Virus record (IMG/VR): IMGVR_UViG_3300040751_004487
Location: 1 to 37,507 of that record
Length of the DNA stretch: 37,507 nucleotides
Reading direction: 5' to 3' (one strand)
From: a virus
This document shows positions 22,006 through 30,549 of the stretch, one piece after another; positions within the stretch are counted from its first letter, which is position 1; the number at the start of each line of letters is the position of its first letter. The notes beneath the pieces were generated by a model, which did not search any database, was not told the DNA's origin, and saw nothing but the letters and a program-made list of their open reading frames with translations. The position numbers and the translations under genes were made by a program.

Positions 22006-23519
22006 AATTCTAAAAATCTTTCTACTTTATCATAATAATTTTTTTGCATATAGGCGTGAGCACGCTCTTTAATTGCTGGATCTATAAACAATTCTGTGAA
22101 CGTCATTTTTCTAAGCTCTTCAAATTCAAAGCCTAAACATTGATAAAACATAAGGAAGAACGTTGCAACCTTAATATCATCAATAAAGTTTTCTTGTAGG
22201 TTCTTTACGTATTCAACCGCTTCTTTACTAGACCAATCATCGCTGATCCATTGGTTTGTTGCAGTATCAACTTGATATCCAAACTGTTCGGCATTACGAG
22301 ACAACTCAGACGCCGTGCCAAGTTCAAGCGGGCTAAAGGAATACGAATCAAACAAATGGTTGTGAGCAAATAAGTCCTGAGTCCATTCGTTCATTGTATC
22401 TTCGTTATCGTGCGGAAGACCTGCAATAAAACTACCGTATACGCTTAGTGAATCGTTAAAGGCTTCTTTGCTTGCCGCAATTGTTTCAAAGATCTTTTCT
22501 TTAGGACAGCTTTTACCAATTCCTTTTGCCGCTTCATAGTTCAAGGATTCAATACCAAGGAACCATGCACAACAATTAATTCTTCTTAATAAATCAATTT
22601 GCTCAGGAAAGCGAGCAATTAAATCAATACGTATGAATGCCGAGAACTGTAATTGTTCAGGTAATGCCAATTCGTCAATAGCATCAGCAATCGCTTGAAG
22701 TTTAACTGTTTGCTCATTAAACGTATCATCAATAATAACATATTTCGTTGTACCGTATAGATCGTAATTTTGTTTGAGTTCGTGCTTTATCCGTTCCTTT
22801 TCTCGTAAGAACGAGTCGTCGCCTTTACGTTTACCAATCAAAGGATAGGCGCAAAACTTGCACTTAAATATACAACCGCGTCCGAACTCAATTCCCATTG
22901 CATCTTGCGGATTCCAAAAATCCTCGGGAACATAATTGATATATGAGTTACGGAAGTCGAACTGATTACCCTTTTGGTCAAAGTCAATTACTTTACATTG
23001 AGATCCATACGCAATATTATAGTTTAATTTTGTATCGTTTACAAGATGGTTGGTAATATGCTCCGCCATTGCTTCACCCATACCAACGACATAATAATCA
23101 ATACATTCTTGAACTTGTGGTCTACGACGAGTATCCATCATACCACCGTATACTGTTTTAGCACCTTTTGAACGAATATGATCTGTCATAGATTTAATAT
23201 CTTCATCCTGAGTTGGCCAGTGCCATAGAATATTCATTCGAGCACCGTCGCGTGTATGACGTTTGGTATAGACGTCATCTGACCTTCTCATAAACAGAGT
23301 TGAACTAAACCCAACCCATAAAGTATTTGGTCCCATCAATTTATCAAGGACTTCGTTTATCATACCTTTTTTGATCCAATGAGTAAAGTTGTTTAGTACA
23401 AACACACTGTATCCAAGGTTTCTCATATGAGACGCAATCTTATAACCGCCAACAGCACGTGCTACATTAAACACGGGATCGCTACCTTCGGTCATAATTA
23501 TAATATCGTATGTTTTCAT
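22002..23519 (-). CDS. B12-binding-type radical SAM enzyme, 505 aa
   Basis: A 505-residue radical SAM protein. The cluster-binding motif is GRGCIFKCKFCAYP (C216, C220, C223; CxxxCxxC). The N-terminal ~165 residues have the Rossmann-like layout of cobalamin-binding domains (VFNVARAVGGYKIASHMRNLGY; the DxHxxG His of the base-on type is not clear). FLGIESLNYEAAKGIGK and SFIAGLPHDNEDT are typical of the radical-SAM barrel of MiaB-like/B12 proteins. Such enzymes methylate or rearrange unactivated carbons. It sits between the adenylation domain and two dioxygenases in one overlapping operon. Substrate unknown. Confidence 0.88.
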   Translation of the reverse strand: MKTYDIIIMTEGSDPVFNVARAVGGYKIASHMRNLGYSVFVLNNFTHWIKKGMINEVLDKLMGPNTLWVGFSSTLFMRRSDDVYTKRHTRDGARMNILWHWPTQDEDIKSMTDHIRSKGAKTVYGGMMDTRRRPQVQECIDYYVVGMGEAMAEHITNHLVNDTKLNYNIAYGSQCKVIDFDQKGNQFDFRNSYINYVPEDFWNPQDAMGIEFGRGCIFKCKFCAYPLIGKRKGDDSFLREKERIKHELKQNYDLYGTTKYVIIDDTFNEQTVKLQAIADAIDELALPEQLQFSAFIRIDLIARFPEQIDLLRRINCCAWFLGIESLNYEAAKGIGKSCPKEKIFETIAASKEAFNDSLSVYGSFIAGLPHDNEDTMNEWTQDLFAHNHLFDSYSFSPLELGTASELSRNAEQFGYQVDTATNQWISDDWSSKEAVEYVKNLQENFIDDIKVATFFLMFYQCLGFEFEELRKMTFTELFIDPAIKERAHAYMQKNYYDKVERFLEL

Positions 23520-23520
23520 T

Positions 23521-24291
23521 TTAACCTTTTCTTGGATTACTAAAATCTACAGGAGTGCCGGCGCGGCCAGTATACCAAAGGCATCCAAAATAGTCAACAA
23601 CAACTTGATCCTTTGTATTGAACCAATCCTCATACACACAAGAATCACCTTTTACCCAAAGACAATTGTTTTCATCTACTTTCCATTCGCAATGGAATAT
23701 ATTTCCAAGAATAGTAGAATTTGAAGGGCATTTTGTTTTTGCTGCAATTACATCGAACACACTTCGAAATTTGTGTAATATTGCATTTACTCCAATTTCA
23801 GTCATTCCCCAAATAGTAATTACAGTAGCTCCACGTTCTACAAACGCTTCAATTATATCCCACGTAACTGGTTCAGATCCAACTAAAAATACTTTATCTT
23901 TTAAATTAAGATCTTTAAAACCTTTTGTTTTCATCACAGCTAACGCTTGCTTTGGTGTTAAGTGCGTATGTGTATATTTATGGGCTATCTGCACATAGCG
24001 ATATGGATTAAATTTTTCAAGGTCAATAGTTGCTCCGACCATTAAGCCTGGAATTGTTTGAGCAAACAACGCACCTGCTCTTTGTGGATTCAAACAAGTA
24101 TAGATTACTGAATCGCCAGTAATACCTTGTGTCTCAATAGCAGCGTGAGAATTTGATATTGATTTATACGGAGGTTGAAATATTTCCTTTGGTTCTCCAG
24201 ATGAACCGCTTGTTTTAATTATAATGCCTTTCTCAGCAGCATCACGGAAATAATCCTCATCATAATTATCGTACCAAGTTCTTAGCGGCAT
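23521..24291 (-). CDS. mini AMP-binding (ANL) adenylation domain, 256 aa
   Basis: A 256-residue protein with the signature motifs of acyl-CoA synthetase and NRPS adenylation enzymes: KTSGSSGEPKEI (26-37), WGMTEIG (161-167), and a degenerate A7 near FGCLWYTGRAG (235-245). Family members are ~500 residues. This protein lacks the first ~150 residues and the whole C-terminal domain with the A10 Lys. It may form only an acyl-adenylate, bind an acyl group, or need a partner. It lies one base from the radical SAM gene and three bases from the halogenase gene. Confidence 0.85.
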   Translation of the reverse strand: MPLRTWYDNYDEDYFRDAAEKGIIIKTSGSSGEPKEIFQPPYKSISNSHAAIETQGITGDSVIYTCLNPQRAGALFAQTIPGLMVGATIDLEKFNPYRYVQIAHKYTHTHLTPKQALAVMKTKGFKDLNLKDKVFLVGSEPVTWDIIEAFVERGATVITIWGMTEIGVNAILHKFRSVFDVIAAKTKCPSNSTILGNIFHCEWKVDENNCLWVKGDSCVYEDWFNTKDQVVVDYFGCLWYTGRAGTPVDFSNPRKG

Positions 24292-24294
24292 GTA

Positions 24295-25464
24295 TCACCC
24301 AAAGTAATTAAAACCAAACTCACGGTCTACGTATCGTAATACGTGATGTCCCATAAATCTTTCGGTTATTGTTTTAAACATCTGATCTTCCTGATCTGCT
24401 ACATATCTTTGCAATACGTCAGTTTCTTTTAAATTATTTGAGGCTCGGTCTTTTGCCCAATCCCAAAACGCATTTTCGTAAATAGAACCGCCGTGATAAA
24501 TTAAGTTAATAAGATCTTCAACTGCGCGGTAATTTAATATGCACAACTCGTTTGCTTCATCTTCATTAATTTCGCCTCTAATGTAATCCGACAAAATCTG
24601 AGTATTTTTAACAGCCATATAAAGTGAGTTAGCACTCATAGGCTCGAAGAATACCGCACGATTACCATTCTTGAGCATACGCCCATTGACTGTCTTTTTA
24701 CAATAATATGGTTTGATTGGAAATGTTCTGAAGTCCTCAATATCATCCTCGGTTGCATTCGTAATACGAATAAGCTCTTCAATTGCCATTTGCTTATCGG
24801 CAAAATTGTTGTTATACAGTAATCCGTGCGAGGTGCGATGCTGTAACGGAATCACAAACATCCACCCATATTTATGAGCAACGTGTCTTGTAAATCCAAA
24901 ATCAGATGGCTCAGGATCGTCGTATACTAACGCAGAGTTCAGAATTAAATTGCATTCTTTATAATCAGTAAAGTCTTCAGGTCTGCCACGGCAATCAATC
25001 ACATAGTCAAAAACATTTAGTTCTTTATTGATTGTAAGTGCTACTCCAGAATGATCCCACATAGGTTGCTCACCAACTGTACCTTCCAATAAAGTATAGT
25101 TTGGATATAATTTTTTTAATCTATCCAATCCCATTTTTGCAAAGTCACGAGCATCAAAATGAACGGCATGATAACCAGTTTGAAATGGAAAGATAATGTC
25201 CTTTTCACGCCAATCAATATAGTGTGTACCATATTTTGTTGTGCTATTTAATTCCTCAGCCTCTGTGGCAAATATAAAGTCAAACGCTTGCCCAATCGCA
25301 AAAGTTACTTCTGACGTTGTGCTTTCTCCTACTCCAAGAATTGGAATGGTTGGATCAAAAACGTGGGTCATTTCAATATCAATCCCACGGTTTTTGAAAT
25401 CTTTAAGAATACAGCCTGTTGTTAGTATGCCTGCGCTTCCTGCTCCTAGTACTGCAATCTTCAT
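24295..25464 (-). CDS. flavin-dependent halogenase-like protein (divergent)
   Basis: A 389-residue protein of the tryptophan-halogenase superfamily. GAGSAGILTTG (7-17) binds FAD, LGVGESTTSEV (43-53) is the second family signature, K77 aligns with the catalytic lysine of PrnA (NSTTKYGTHYIDW), and GWMFVIPLQHRT (199-210) corresponds to WxWxIP but with Phe at the second Trp. The later FEPMSANSLYMAV (272-284) corresponds to EPLESTGLY, where the catalytic Glu is replaced by Ser. Family length is ~500 residues, so it is also short. It may halogenate, or it may be a flavin monooxygenase. A marine cyanophage halogenase (VirX1) is a precedent. Confidence 0.88.
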   Translation of the reverse strand: MKIAVLGAGSAGILTTGCILKDFKNRGIDIEMTHVFDPTIPILGVGESTTSEVTFAIGQAFDFIFATEAEELNSTTKYGTHYIDWREKDIIFPFQTGYHAVHFDARDFAKMGLDRLKKLYPNYTLLEGTVGEQPMWDHSGVALTINKELNVFDYVIDCRGRPEDFTDYKECNLILNSALVYDDPEPSDFGFTRHVAHKYGWMFVIPLQHRTSHGLLYNNNFADKQMAIEELIRITNATEDDIEDFRTFPIKPYYCKKTVNGRMLKNGNRAVFFEPMSANSLYMAVKNTQILSDYIRGEINEDEANELCILNYRAVEDLINLIYHGGSIYENAFWDWAKDRASNNLKETDVLQRYVADQEDQMFKTITERFMGHHVLRYVDREFGFNYFG

Positions 25465-25976
25465 TCTTCACCTCTTACTTCAAGATATCTTTCTTTATTT
25501 AATTTCCATATATTTTGGTTAACGCCAAATACTTCTTCATTACTTATATGCTCAACAAGACCATTCTTTTCGAGTATATAGTATAACTTATTTAATCTTA
25601 ACATGCTTCCGCTTGCATCATTATCAGTATTGGTCGTGATATAAATTGGTTCTCCATTAACTAAATCAATAGCTATTGGAAGATGGTAATAAAACATCCA
25701 ACAATTCATATGATTACGAGTTAATCCACCAGGTCTTGAATATAGCTGTGCACCACGATATAAAGCTCTATAACCATCTTTAAATTCGTGTAAACCACTT
25801 ATGCCAACAATTTTATCGTCTACATAAGTTGCAAACCAAATACCACGATTTTCTATTGTTTCAAAGAAATTCATCGAGCAAAAAGAATTGTTATTTTTAA
25901 ATCCAAGCTTATCGCACTCACGGATAAATTCTAACAGTGCCTCGTTTGCTCCAAACAAGAGTTCGGTTTTAATCAT
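25461..25976 (-). CDS. GNAT-like N-acetyltransferase, putative, 171 aa
   Basis: A 171-residue protein with a GNAT-like layout: IWFATYVDDKIVGISGLHEF (about 46-65) resembles the central beta strands, and YRALYRGAQLYSRPGG and LRLNKLYYILEKNGL follow. No clear acetyl-CoA loop (Q/RxxGxG/A) is visible, so the assignment is tentative. It overlaps the P450 stop (ATGA) and the halogenase start (ATGA), so all three are tightly coupled. Confidence 0.5.
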   Translation of the reverse strand: MIKTELLFGANEALLEFIRECDKLGFKNNNSFCSMNFFETIENRGIWFATYVDDKIVGISGLHEFKDGYRALYRGAQLYSRPGGLTRNHMNCWMFYYHLPIAIDLVNGEPIYITTNTDNDASGSMLRLNKLYYILEKNGLVEHISNEEVFGVNQNIWKLNKERYLEVRGEE

Positions 25977-27220
25977 GCGAATCTCATTTCAAGATCTTTC
26001 CATACGGTTGTTGATCCAAACATTGCTGGCAATCTTTCAGGTTCTTTTGTGATTTCAAATTCATCATAACGATCTAATAACTCGTTTACAATAATTTCCA
26101 TAAAATGTTTTACAATAAAATCGCCAGTACAATGGTGTGGACCGTATGCTAGTGTTACAGGGTTTGGTTCGTCATCTCGTTCTAATTTAAATTCAAGCGG
26201 ATCTTTGTAGTATTTTGGATCGCGGTTTGCGCCATATGTATATAATAAAATACGAGAACCAAAATCAATTTTATAGCCATGATAATCAACTGTCTCAGGT
26301 ACATCACGAATGCCTCCTTTTAATGGAGCAAGACGCAATGCTTCACGAGCAAACTTAGGAACAAGTTCTCGGTTAGACTTAACTCTTTTTGTAATATCAG
26401 GATATTTCGCAAGACACATTGTGAGGTATTGGTATAAAGACAATGCGAAGGTTGGAATTACAACAGTCCATAGCGATTGAATAAACATGTATCCCATCAT
26501 TTTTGGGCGATCGTTATATTCCCATTGCTTATCGCTTAATGTATAAGTCATATTAATCATAGTGTCTTGATCTTTACCTTCAAGCTCATAGTAATCAAGT
26601 GCCTCATTTACAATACGAGAAAACATACTATAGAATTCTGTTGTCTCAGCCACCGGCTTGTCATAATCAAATTCAGGATTAAAATTTGAGAATACATTGC
26701 CAGGTCTCATCCATTCGTGAAACCCGTCCTTAACGTGGTCTTCAGTAACGTCAAGTTCATCCCATGGAAATTGGATCATTTGTATTTGAGTATCGGTGGC
26801 AACTCTACCAATGATATCGTACGCCTTAAATGGAACGCCTTTCTCCACTTTATTCAAATACTTATTTAAATTATTTTTAAAGTATTGAGTATATAAAGGG
26901 GCGTTGCGTTTTGCCCAGTCCAAGCTGTGCTTTTTCGCAAGGTGGTGGTGAGGCCCTTCACGCAAAGTCAACGCATATCCTGCACGCCAAACTCCACCCA
27001 AAGGTGTTGGATCAAACGGTGCAGGTGATGTGGTTGCAAGACTGAAAGTTTCGTTCATTCTGGACGCTTCTTTTAGTCGGTCCATTGAAAATACAATCCA
27101 GTGTTTGTATATAGGATGCCAATAGAATCCACGCGGTTCGTTCTCAAACAGGAACTCAGCGTGCTCATCCATTTTATACAGAAATTCTGGATTTACAATA
27201 TCAAAATCAGTCTTTTTCAT
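25973..27220 (-). CDS. cytochrome P450
   Basis: A 415-residue cytosolic bacterial-size P450. The haem-thiolate motif is AYGPHHCTGDF (C364), the K-helix ExxR is E293-A-L-R296, and the meander has a PERF-like DPLEFKLERD. The I-helix region (SLWTVVIPTFALSLYQYL) lacks the usual acid-alcohol pair (Asp/Glu-Thr), which normally helps cleave O2. It could use peroxide or substrate-assisted activation, or be a non-standard P450. No N-terminal membrane anchor. No ferredoxin or reductase gene is nearby. It heads the oxidative operon, with only an 18-base A/T gap to the upstream gene and no clear Shine-Dalgarno. P450s are rare in phages. Confidence 0.94.
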   Translation of the reverse strand: MKKTDFDIVNPEFLYKMDEHAEFLFENEPRGFYWHPIYKHWIVFSMDRLKEASRMNETFSLATTSPAPFDPTPLGGVWRAGYALTLREGPHHHLAKKHSLDWAKRNAPLYTQYFKNNLNKYLNKVEKGVPFKAYDIIGRVATDTQIQMIQFPWDELDVTEDHVKDGFHEWMRPGNVFSNFNPEFDYDKPVAETTEFYSMFSRIVNEALDYYELEGKDQDTMINMTYTLSDKQWEYNDRPKMMGYMFIQSLWTVVIPTFALSLYQYLTMCLAKYPDITKRVKSNRELVPKFAREALRLAPLKGGIRDVPETVDYHGYKIDFGSRILLYTYGANRDPKYYKDPLEFKLERDDEPNPVTLAYGPHHCTGDFIVKHFMEIIVNELLDRYDEFEITKEPERLPAMFGSTTVWKDLEMRFA

Positions 27221-27238
27221 AATATATATTTTTTTATA

Positions 27239-27541
27239 TTAAAGGTCAGCTGTTTCAGGCGAAAAAGAAATTGTCCAGCCTTGCCCGGCAAGTGAATCTT
27301 TAACTCCTTGCGAAACGTTAGCCATCATTCCTTTATATTCAGCAATAATTGAAGTATCCCATTGCGTTGTCATTGTAAATGTTCCGCTGGATTCAGTAAG
27401 AGTTGATGTTCTTGTACCAGCTTCATCTGAATTATTTAAAAAATCAATAACAGGCGTTGGCAATAAATTGCGGATGGTATTAACCGCGGTTGCGCCATCT
27501 GTTCCTGCCGGTGGTGTAAAAGTAACAGTTTGTGTGACCAT
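27239..27541 (-). CDS. unknown late protein, 100 aa
   Basis: A 100-residue Thr-rich protein (TVTFTPPAGTDG; TSTLTESSGTFTMTTQWDTSI) of beta type. It may be a structural or decoration protein. The second ATG (27541) is chosen because GGAGG is 7 bases upstream. The first (27547) is too close. It is the first gene behind the late box at 27563-27570 and is followed by the P450 operon. Confidence 0.65.
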   Translation of the reverse strand: MVTQTVTFTPPAGTDGATAVNTIRNLLPTPVIDFLNNSDEAGTRTSTLTESSGTFTMTTQWDTSIIAEYKGMMANVSQGVKDSLAGQGWTISFSPETADL

Positions 27542-27561
27542 AGTCATTCCTCCATTTTTGT

Positions 27562-29322
27562 TTATTTATTTTGAAAGAACAAGCTAAAGTTCTTGGATAT
27601 AAAATGAGTTATAACCGCGTGATTTTCATACGATTCTTGTTTCATTTTAGATAAAGCAATGTTCCATGCCGTCGTTCCTTCGTTAAAACTATCTATTCCT
27701 TGATACATGTTACGGCTATGCCATGCCGACGGCAATCTATAAATCAAAACATTATTTTGTATTACTTTATATGAAAAGATTGCTTCGTTATCATATCCAA
27801 AGGATTTGCGCACCTGCGGCGGATACATACTGAACTCATCTTGTTTAAGTTCTTTCATCATTTCAATTGTGTCGTCAATATCTCCAAAGTAATCTAGCTG
27901 TTCTATAACTTGTTTACTTGCAACGATAACGCCAGTATTATAACCACGATTCTTTTTAGTATCTAAACCTTGTTCTGTACACATTGCGTGCGCATTCCAA
28001 TACTTTGCTTGTGGGTTACGAAAATCTTTTTTGTAATGCGCAAAGTATACTGCGTCTTCATTTATTTTTAAATCTTTTTTAGTTTCGTAAAAAACGCAAA
28101 TAGCATGGCCACAAGGAGTATAGTCAAACACACTAATATGATCGTGGAATACACAATCAAAATCTACATATGCAACGTGGTCGTATTCCTTTGATACCTT
28201 TTCAAGTAACCATATTTTATATAGGTTAATGACATCGTATTCCGATAGATCAGGAAACCGTTTATAAAAAGCTTCGTATTCTTCATCCCTACCAAAATGT
28301 TTATAGTCTGCACCAATTCCTTTTGCATAATCACGATGGTTATCGAGCAACCTATCTCGGTACTGATTCATTAATCTTTTTGCGATAGCACTTTTATTTT
28401 CAGGATTGTCCTTGTGAGATTGTGGGTTATCAAGGCGGTCTGTTGGAATATCAATATGTAATGAAAATATCGCCTTTGTCTTGTCTTTAAAAAATGTACC
28501 AAACTGTTTATTAATAAAGTGAATTATATATTCTTCTTGGGCAGCCATCTTTGGAAAGTCTGAATAAATTACGTGCCACTTTTCCTCTAACAAAACGTAA
28601 GGGACTTTGTATTTTTCCATGATATATGAAAAGATGCTTTCGTTGTTCGGATAGTAAGACATTGTAATAATACTAAAAGCAATTGGCGAATCATCAAGCA
28701 TACCATCTTTCATCTTTTCGATGATATTAATAACTTCTCGAGCACGCTCAATAAACTTTATTTGATTAATGTGTTCGGATTTGCCAATCAAAATACCAGT
28801 ATTCATTACATGGTTATCTTGTCCGTTTAACAGATCTTTTGTGATATGGTACTTAAGTGTAGGAGATCTTAATCCAATCGTATCAAATAATAACTCTTCT
28901 TTATCTTTTGTTATAATATCATCGTCTTGATGTTTAACGTGAATACCTTTACTTAAATCGTTTTCTTCAAATACGTTTAATTCTGTATTAAACAAAACAT
29001 CCATGTCAACATACATAACTTCGTCGTATTCTTTTGCAAGCTCCGCCATCAAATGATGCTTGTATATATTAACCTTTGCAAATTCAAGTTCGCAATCAAT
29101 ATCAAAGTCTTTCATTGTATTACGATATAGAATAAAGTCTACACCTATTGAATCCGCATAATCTTTTTTATTTGAAACGAGACGATCAAAGTATTCATCA
29201 GTAGTTTTTTGTTTTGCTATATCGGCATCACGTGTTGCAACCGCATCCCCATCATACTTATGAGAATCTTTTGTTTCTGCGCGGTCAATGTCGTCATATG
29301 TTGTAAAGATTACTCTTTTCAT
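27562..29322 (-). CDS. two-domain GT-A glycosyltransferase, 586 aa
   Basis: A 586-residue protein made of two homologous GT-A domains. Domain 1 (about 1-290) has YVDMDVLF (D106, D108) and NTGILIG (about 174-180). Domain 2 (about 320-586) has YVDFDCVF (D387, D389) and NTGVIVA. Each also has a [VI]NxYKxxLxxxxxKEYDxVxYVD run and a HFIxKxF near its end. It is probably a fusion after gene duplication, giving two active sites. It lies with a methyltransferase, a second glycosyltransferase and a radical SAM enzyme downstream of the fibre genes, so protein or surface glycosylation is a plausible role. Confidence 0.88.
   Translation of the reverse strand: MKRVIFTTYDDIDRAETKDSHKYDGDAVATRDADIAKQKTTDEYFDRLVSNKKDYADSIGVDFILYRNTMKDFDIDCELEFAKVNIYKHHLMAELAKEYDEVMYVDMDVLFNTELNVFEENDLSKGIHVKHQDDDIITKDKEELLFDTIGLRSPTLKYHITKDLLNGQDNHVMNTGILIGKSEHINQIKFIERAREVINIIEKMKDGMLDDSPIAFSIITMSYYPNNESIFSYIMEKYKVPYVLLEEKWHVIYSDFPKMAAQEEYIIHFINKQFGTFFKDKTKAIFSLHIDIPTDRLDNPQSHKDNPENKSAIAKRLMNQYRDRLLDNHRDYAKGIGADYKHFGRDEEYEAFYKRFPDLSEYDVINLYKIWLLEKVSKEYDHVAYVDFDCVFHDHISVFDYTPCGHAICVFYETKKDLKINEDAVYFAHYKKDFRNPQAKYWNAHAMCTEQGLDTKKNRGYNTGVIVASKQVIEQLDYFGDIDDTIEMMKELKQDEFSMYPPQVRKSFGYDNEAIFSYKVIQNNVLIYRLPSAWHSRNMYQGIDSFNEGTTAWNIALSKMKQESYENHAVITHFISKNFSLFFQNK
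27563..27570 (-). promoter_or_regulatory. late promoter box before the 100-aa gene
   Basis: AATAAATA on the minus strand matches NATAAATA, overlaps the stop codon of the 586-aa transferase (27562-27564), and lies 22 bases before the 100-aa gene start. It would also feed the P450 operon. Confidence 0.55.
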
Positions 29323-29963
29323 ATTCCTATCACCATATATCTGTCATAGTCCGTTGTTTCAAATTTACCTGAATAGTATACTCGAGTTAAGTTTAAACTT
29401 TTTTCAAAATCTTCAAGTGAATCGTGAGTATTAATATGGCTTTGTACTGAATGGTAATTGTTACCCTGAAAGCAAATAACAGAATTTGGTTTTTTCATTG
29501 CTATCATCAGTCTAATATCTTCCGCTTCCATATGCTCACAACTTGTATTAATAATTATATCACACTTTACAATATTGTCAAATATCCAATCCTCGGCGTC
29601 TTCATTAACGAAATGGGTATTTTCTGTCGGAGTACCTTTAAGCAATTTTCTCGAAAATTCTTTGGCATAAGGATCAGAATCTACGTTATGAATATGAACC
29701 TTTTCGCCGACCTGTTCTCGTAGCATCAGACTCGTGTATCCATACCAGGATCCAAGAATACAAATATTATAAAGATTCTTTTTAGGAATAAAGGGAATAA
29801 GTTTTTCAATTAACCATTCCTTGCTTTTTGTTTGAGATTCGTTAACCGAATTCATTACATCAAAAGCTCGATACAAGTCAACGTCAGGATCATACTTTGA
29901 CTCGATATATATGTTCTCAATTGTACTTAGTGCATTTTTATAAAGTAACTCACGATAATTCAT
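29319..29963 (-). CDS. class I SAM methyltransferase, 214 aa
   Basis: A 214-residue protein. The SAM-binding motif is ICILGSWYGYTSL (67-79), and HNVDSDPYAKEFS (about 92-104) holds the acidic residue at the end of strand 2. CDIIINTSCEHM (about 134-145) is the motif-IV-type strand. The target is unknown. It overlaps the 199-aa glycosyltransferase by 14 bases and the two-domain transferase by 4 bases. A sugar or protein O- or N-methyltransferase is possible. Confidence 0.8.
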   Translation of the reverse strand: MNYRELLYKNALSTIENIYIESKYDPDVDLYRAFDVMNSVNESQTKSKEWLIEKLIPFIPKKNLYNICILGSWYGYTSLMLREQVGEKVHIHNVDSDPYAKEFSRKLLKGTPTENTHFVNEDAEDWIFDNIVKCDIIINTSCEHMEAEDIRLMIAMKKPNSVICFQGNNYHSVQSHINTHDSLEDFEKSLNLTRVYYSGKFETTDYDRYMVIGI

Positions 29964-30549
29964 AGCTTATCCCATTATACATATCAATTGGTGCATCCCA
30001 TTCAGAAGGATCCGCAACACTATTTACTAAACCGTGTTCAAAAGTATTGAACGGAATCTTTTCGTGAACAAGAAATCTATCTATGCCTGGATATTTGCGC
30101 ATCCAATAATCACGGTTTGTCATAAACAAATCCCAGACATGAGATTGCTCACCTGCGGTCCAAGTAATTACAGAACTATTTATGTGGACATCGTAAGCGT
30201 GCGGTGCCATATACAAATCATCTTTCCAATAATCTTTTAAGATTGTTAACCCATCCCATTTTATAAACTCAGAAGGATCTCTTTTAATATCCATGTCTAA
30301 ATCAAAATAAAGGCATTTACCTTCTACAGGAAAATCTTTACTGAACATCGCAAGTTTATTCCACCAATACCTGAGGCTAGGCTTTTTAAAACACGCAATG
30401 GTTTCTATTTCAATATCGGCAGGATCTTCGGTGTAGCAAAGATATCTTGCTGTTGGATAGTATTGTTTTAAAGTTGATGCTAATTTATTTACATGTTTGG
30501 CTGTATACTTATTACCATGTTTTACGAATATAATATTATTTGGCATCAT
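29950..30549 (-). CDS. GT-A glycosyltransferase, 199 aa
   Basis: A 199-residue small GT-A protein with YFDLDMDI (D83-x-D85-x-D87), preceded by SLRYWWNKLAMFSKDF, a layout common to phage and marine bacterial transferases. Only one domain. It overlaps the radical SAM gene by 14 bases. Acceptor unknown. Confidence 0.8.
   Translation of the reverse strand: MMPNNIIFVKHGNKYTAKHVNKLASTLKQYYPTARYLCYTEDPADIEIETIACFKKPSLRYWWNKLAMFSKDFPVEGKCLYFDLDMDIKRDPSEFIKWDGLTILKDYWKDDLYMAPHAYDVHINSSVITWTAGEQSHVWDLFMTNRDYWMRKYPGIDRFLVHEKIPFNTFEHGLVNSVADPSEWDAPIDMYNGISYELS

Noticed and set aside
29554-29581. TTGACA, 16 bases, TATAAT inside the 214-aa methyltransferase gene (minus strand)
   Set aside because: Good match but internal, more than 200 bases from the next start, spacing unlike the others; may be chance in AT-rich DNA.
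6384-30183. Many NATAAATA matches within coding regions, e.g. near 6384, 9536, 11947, 12310, 23985, 24870, 30176
   Set aside because: Common by chance in AT-rich genes and not placed before a gene start; only gap or stop-overlapping boxes were listed, plus one perfect consensus at low confidence.
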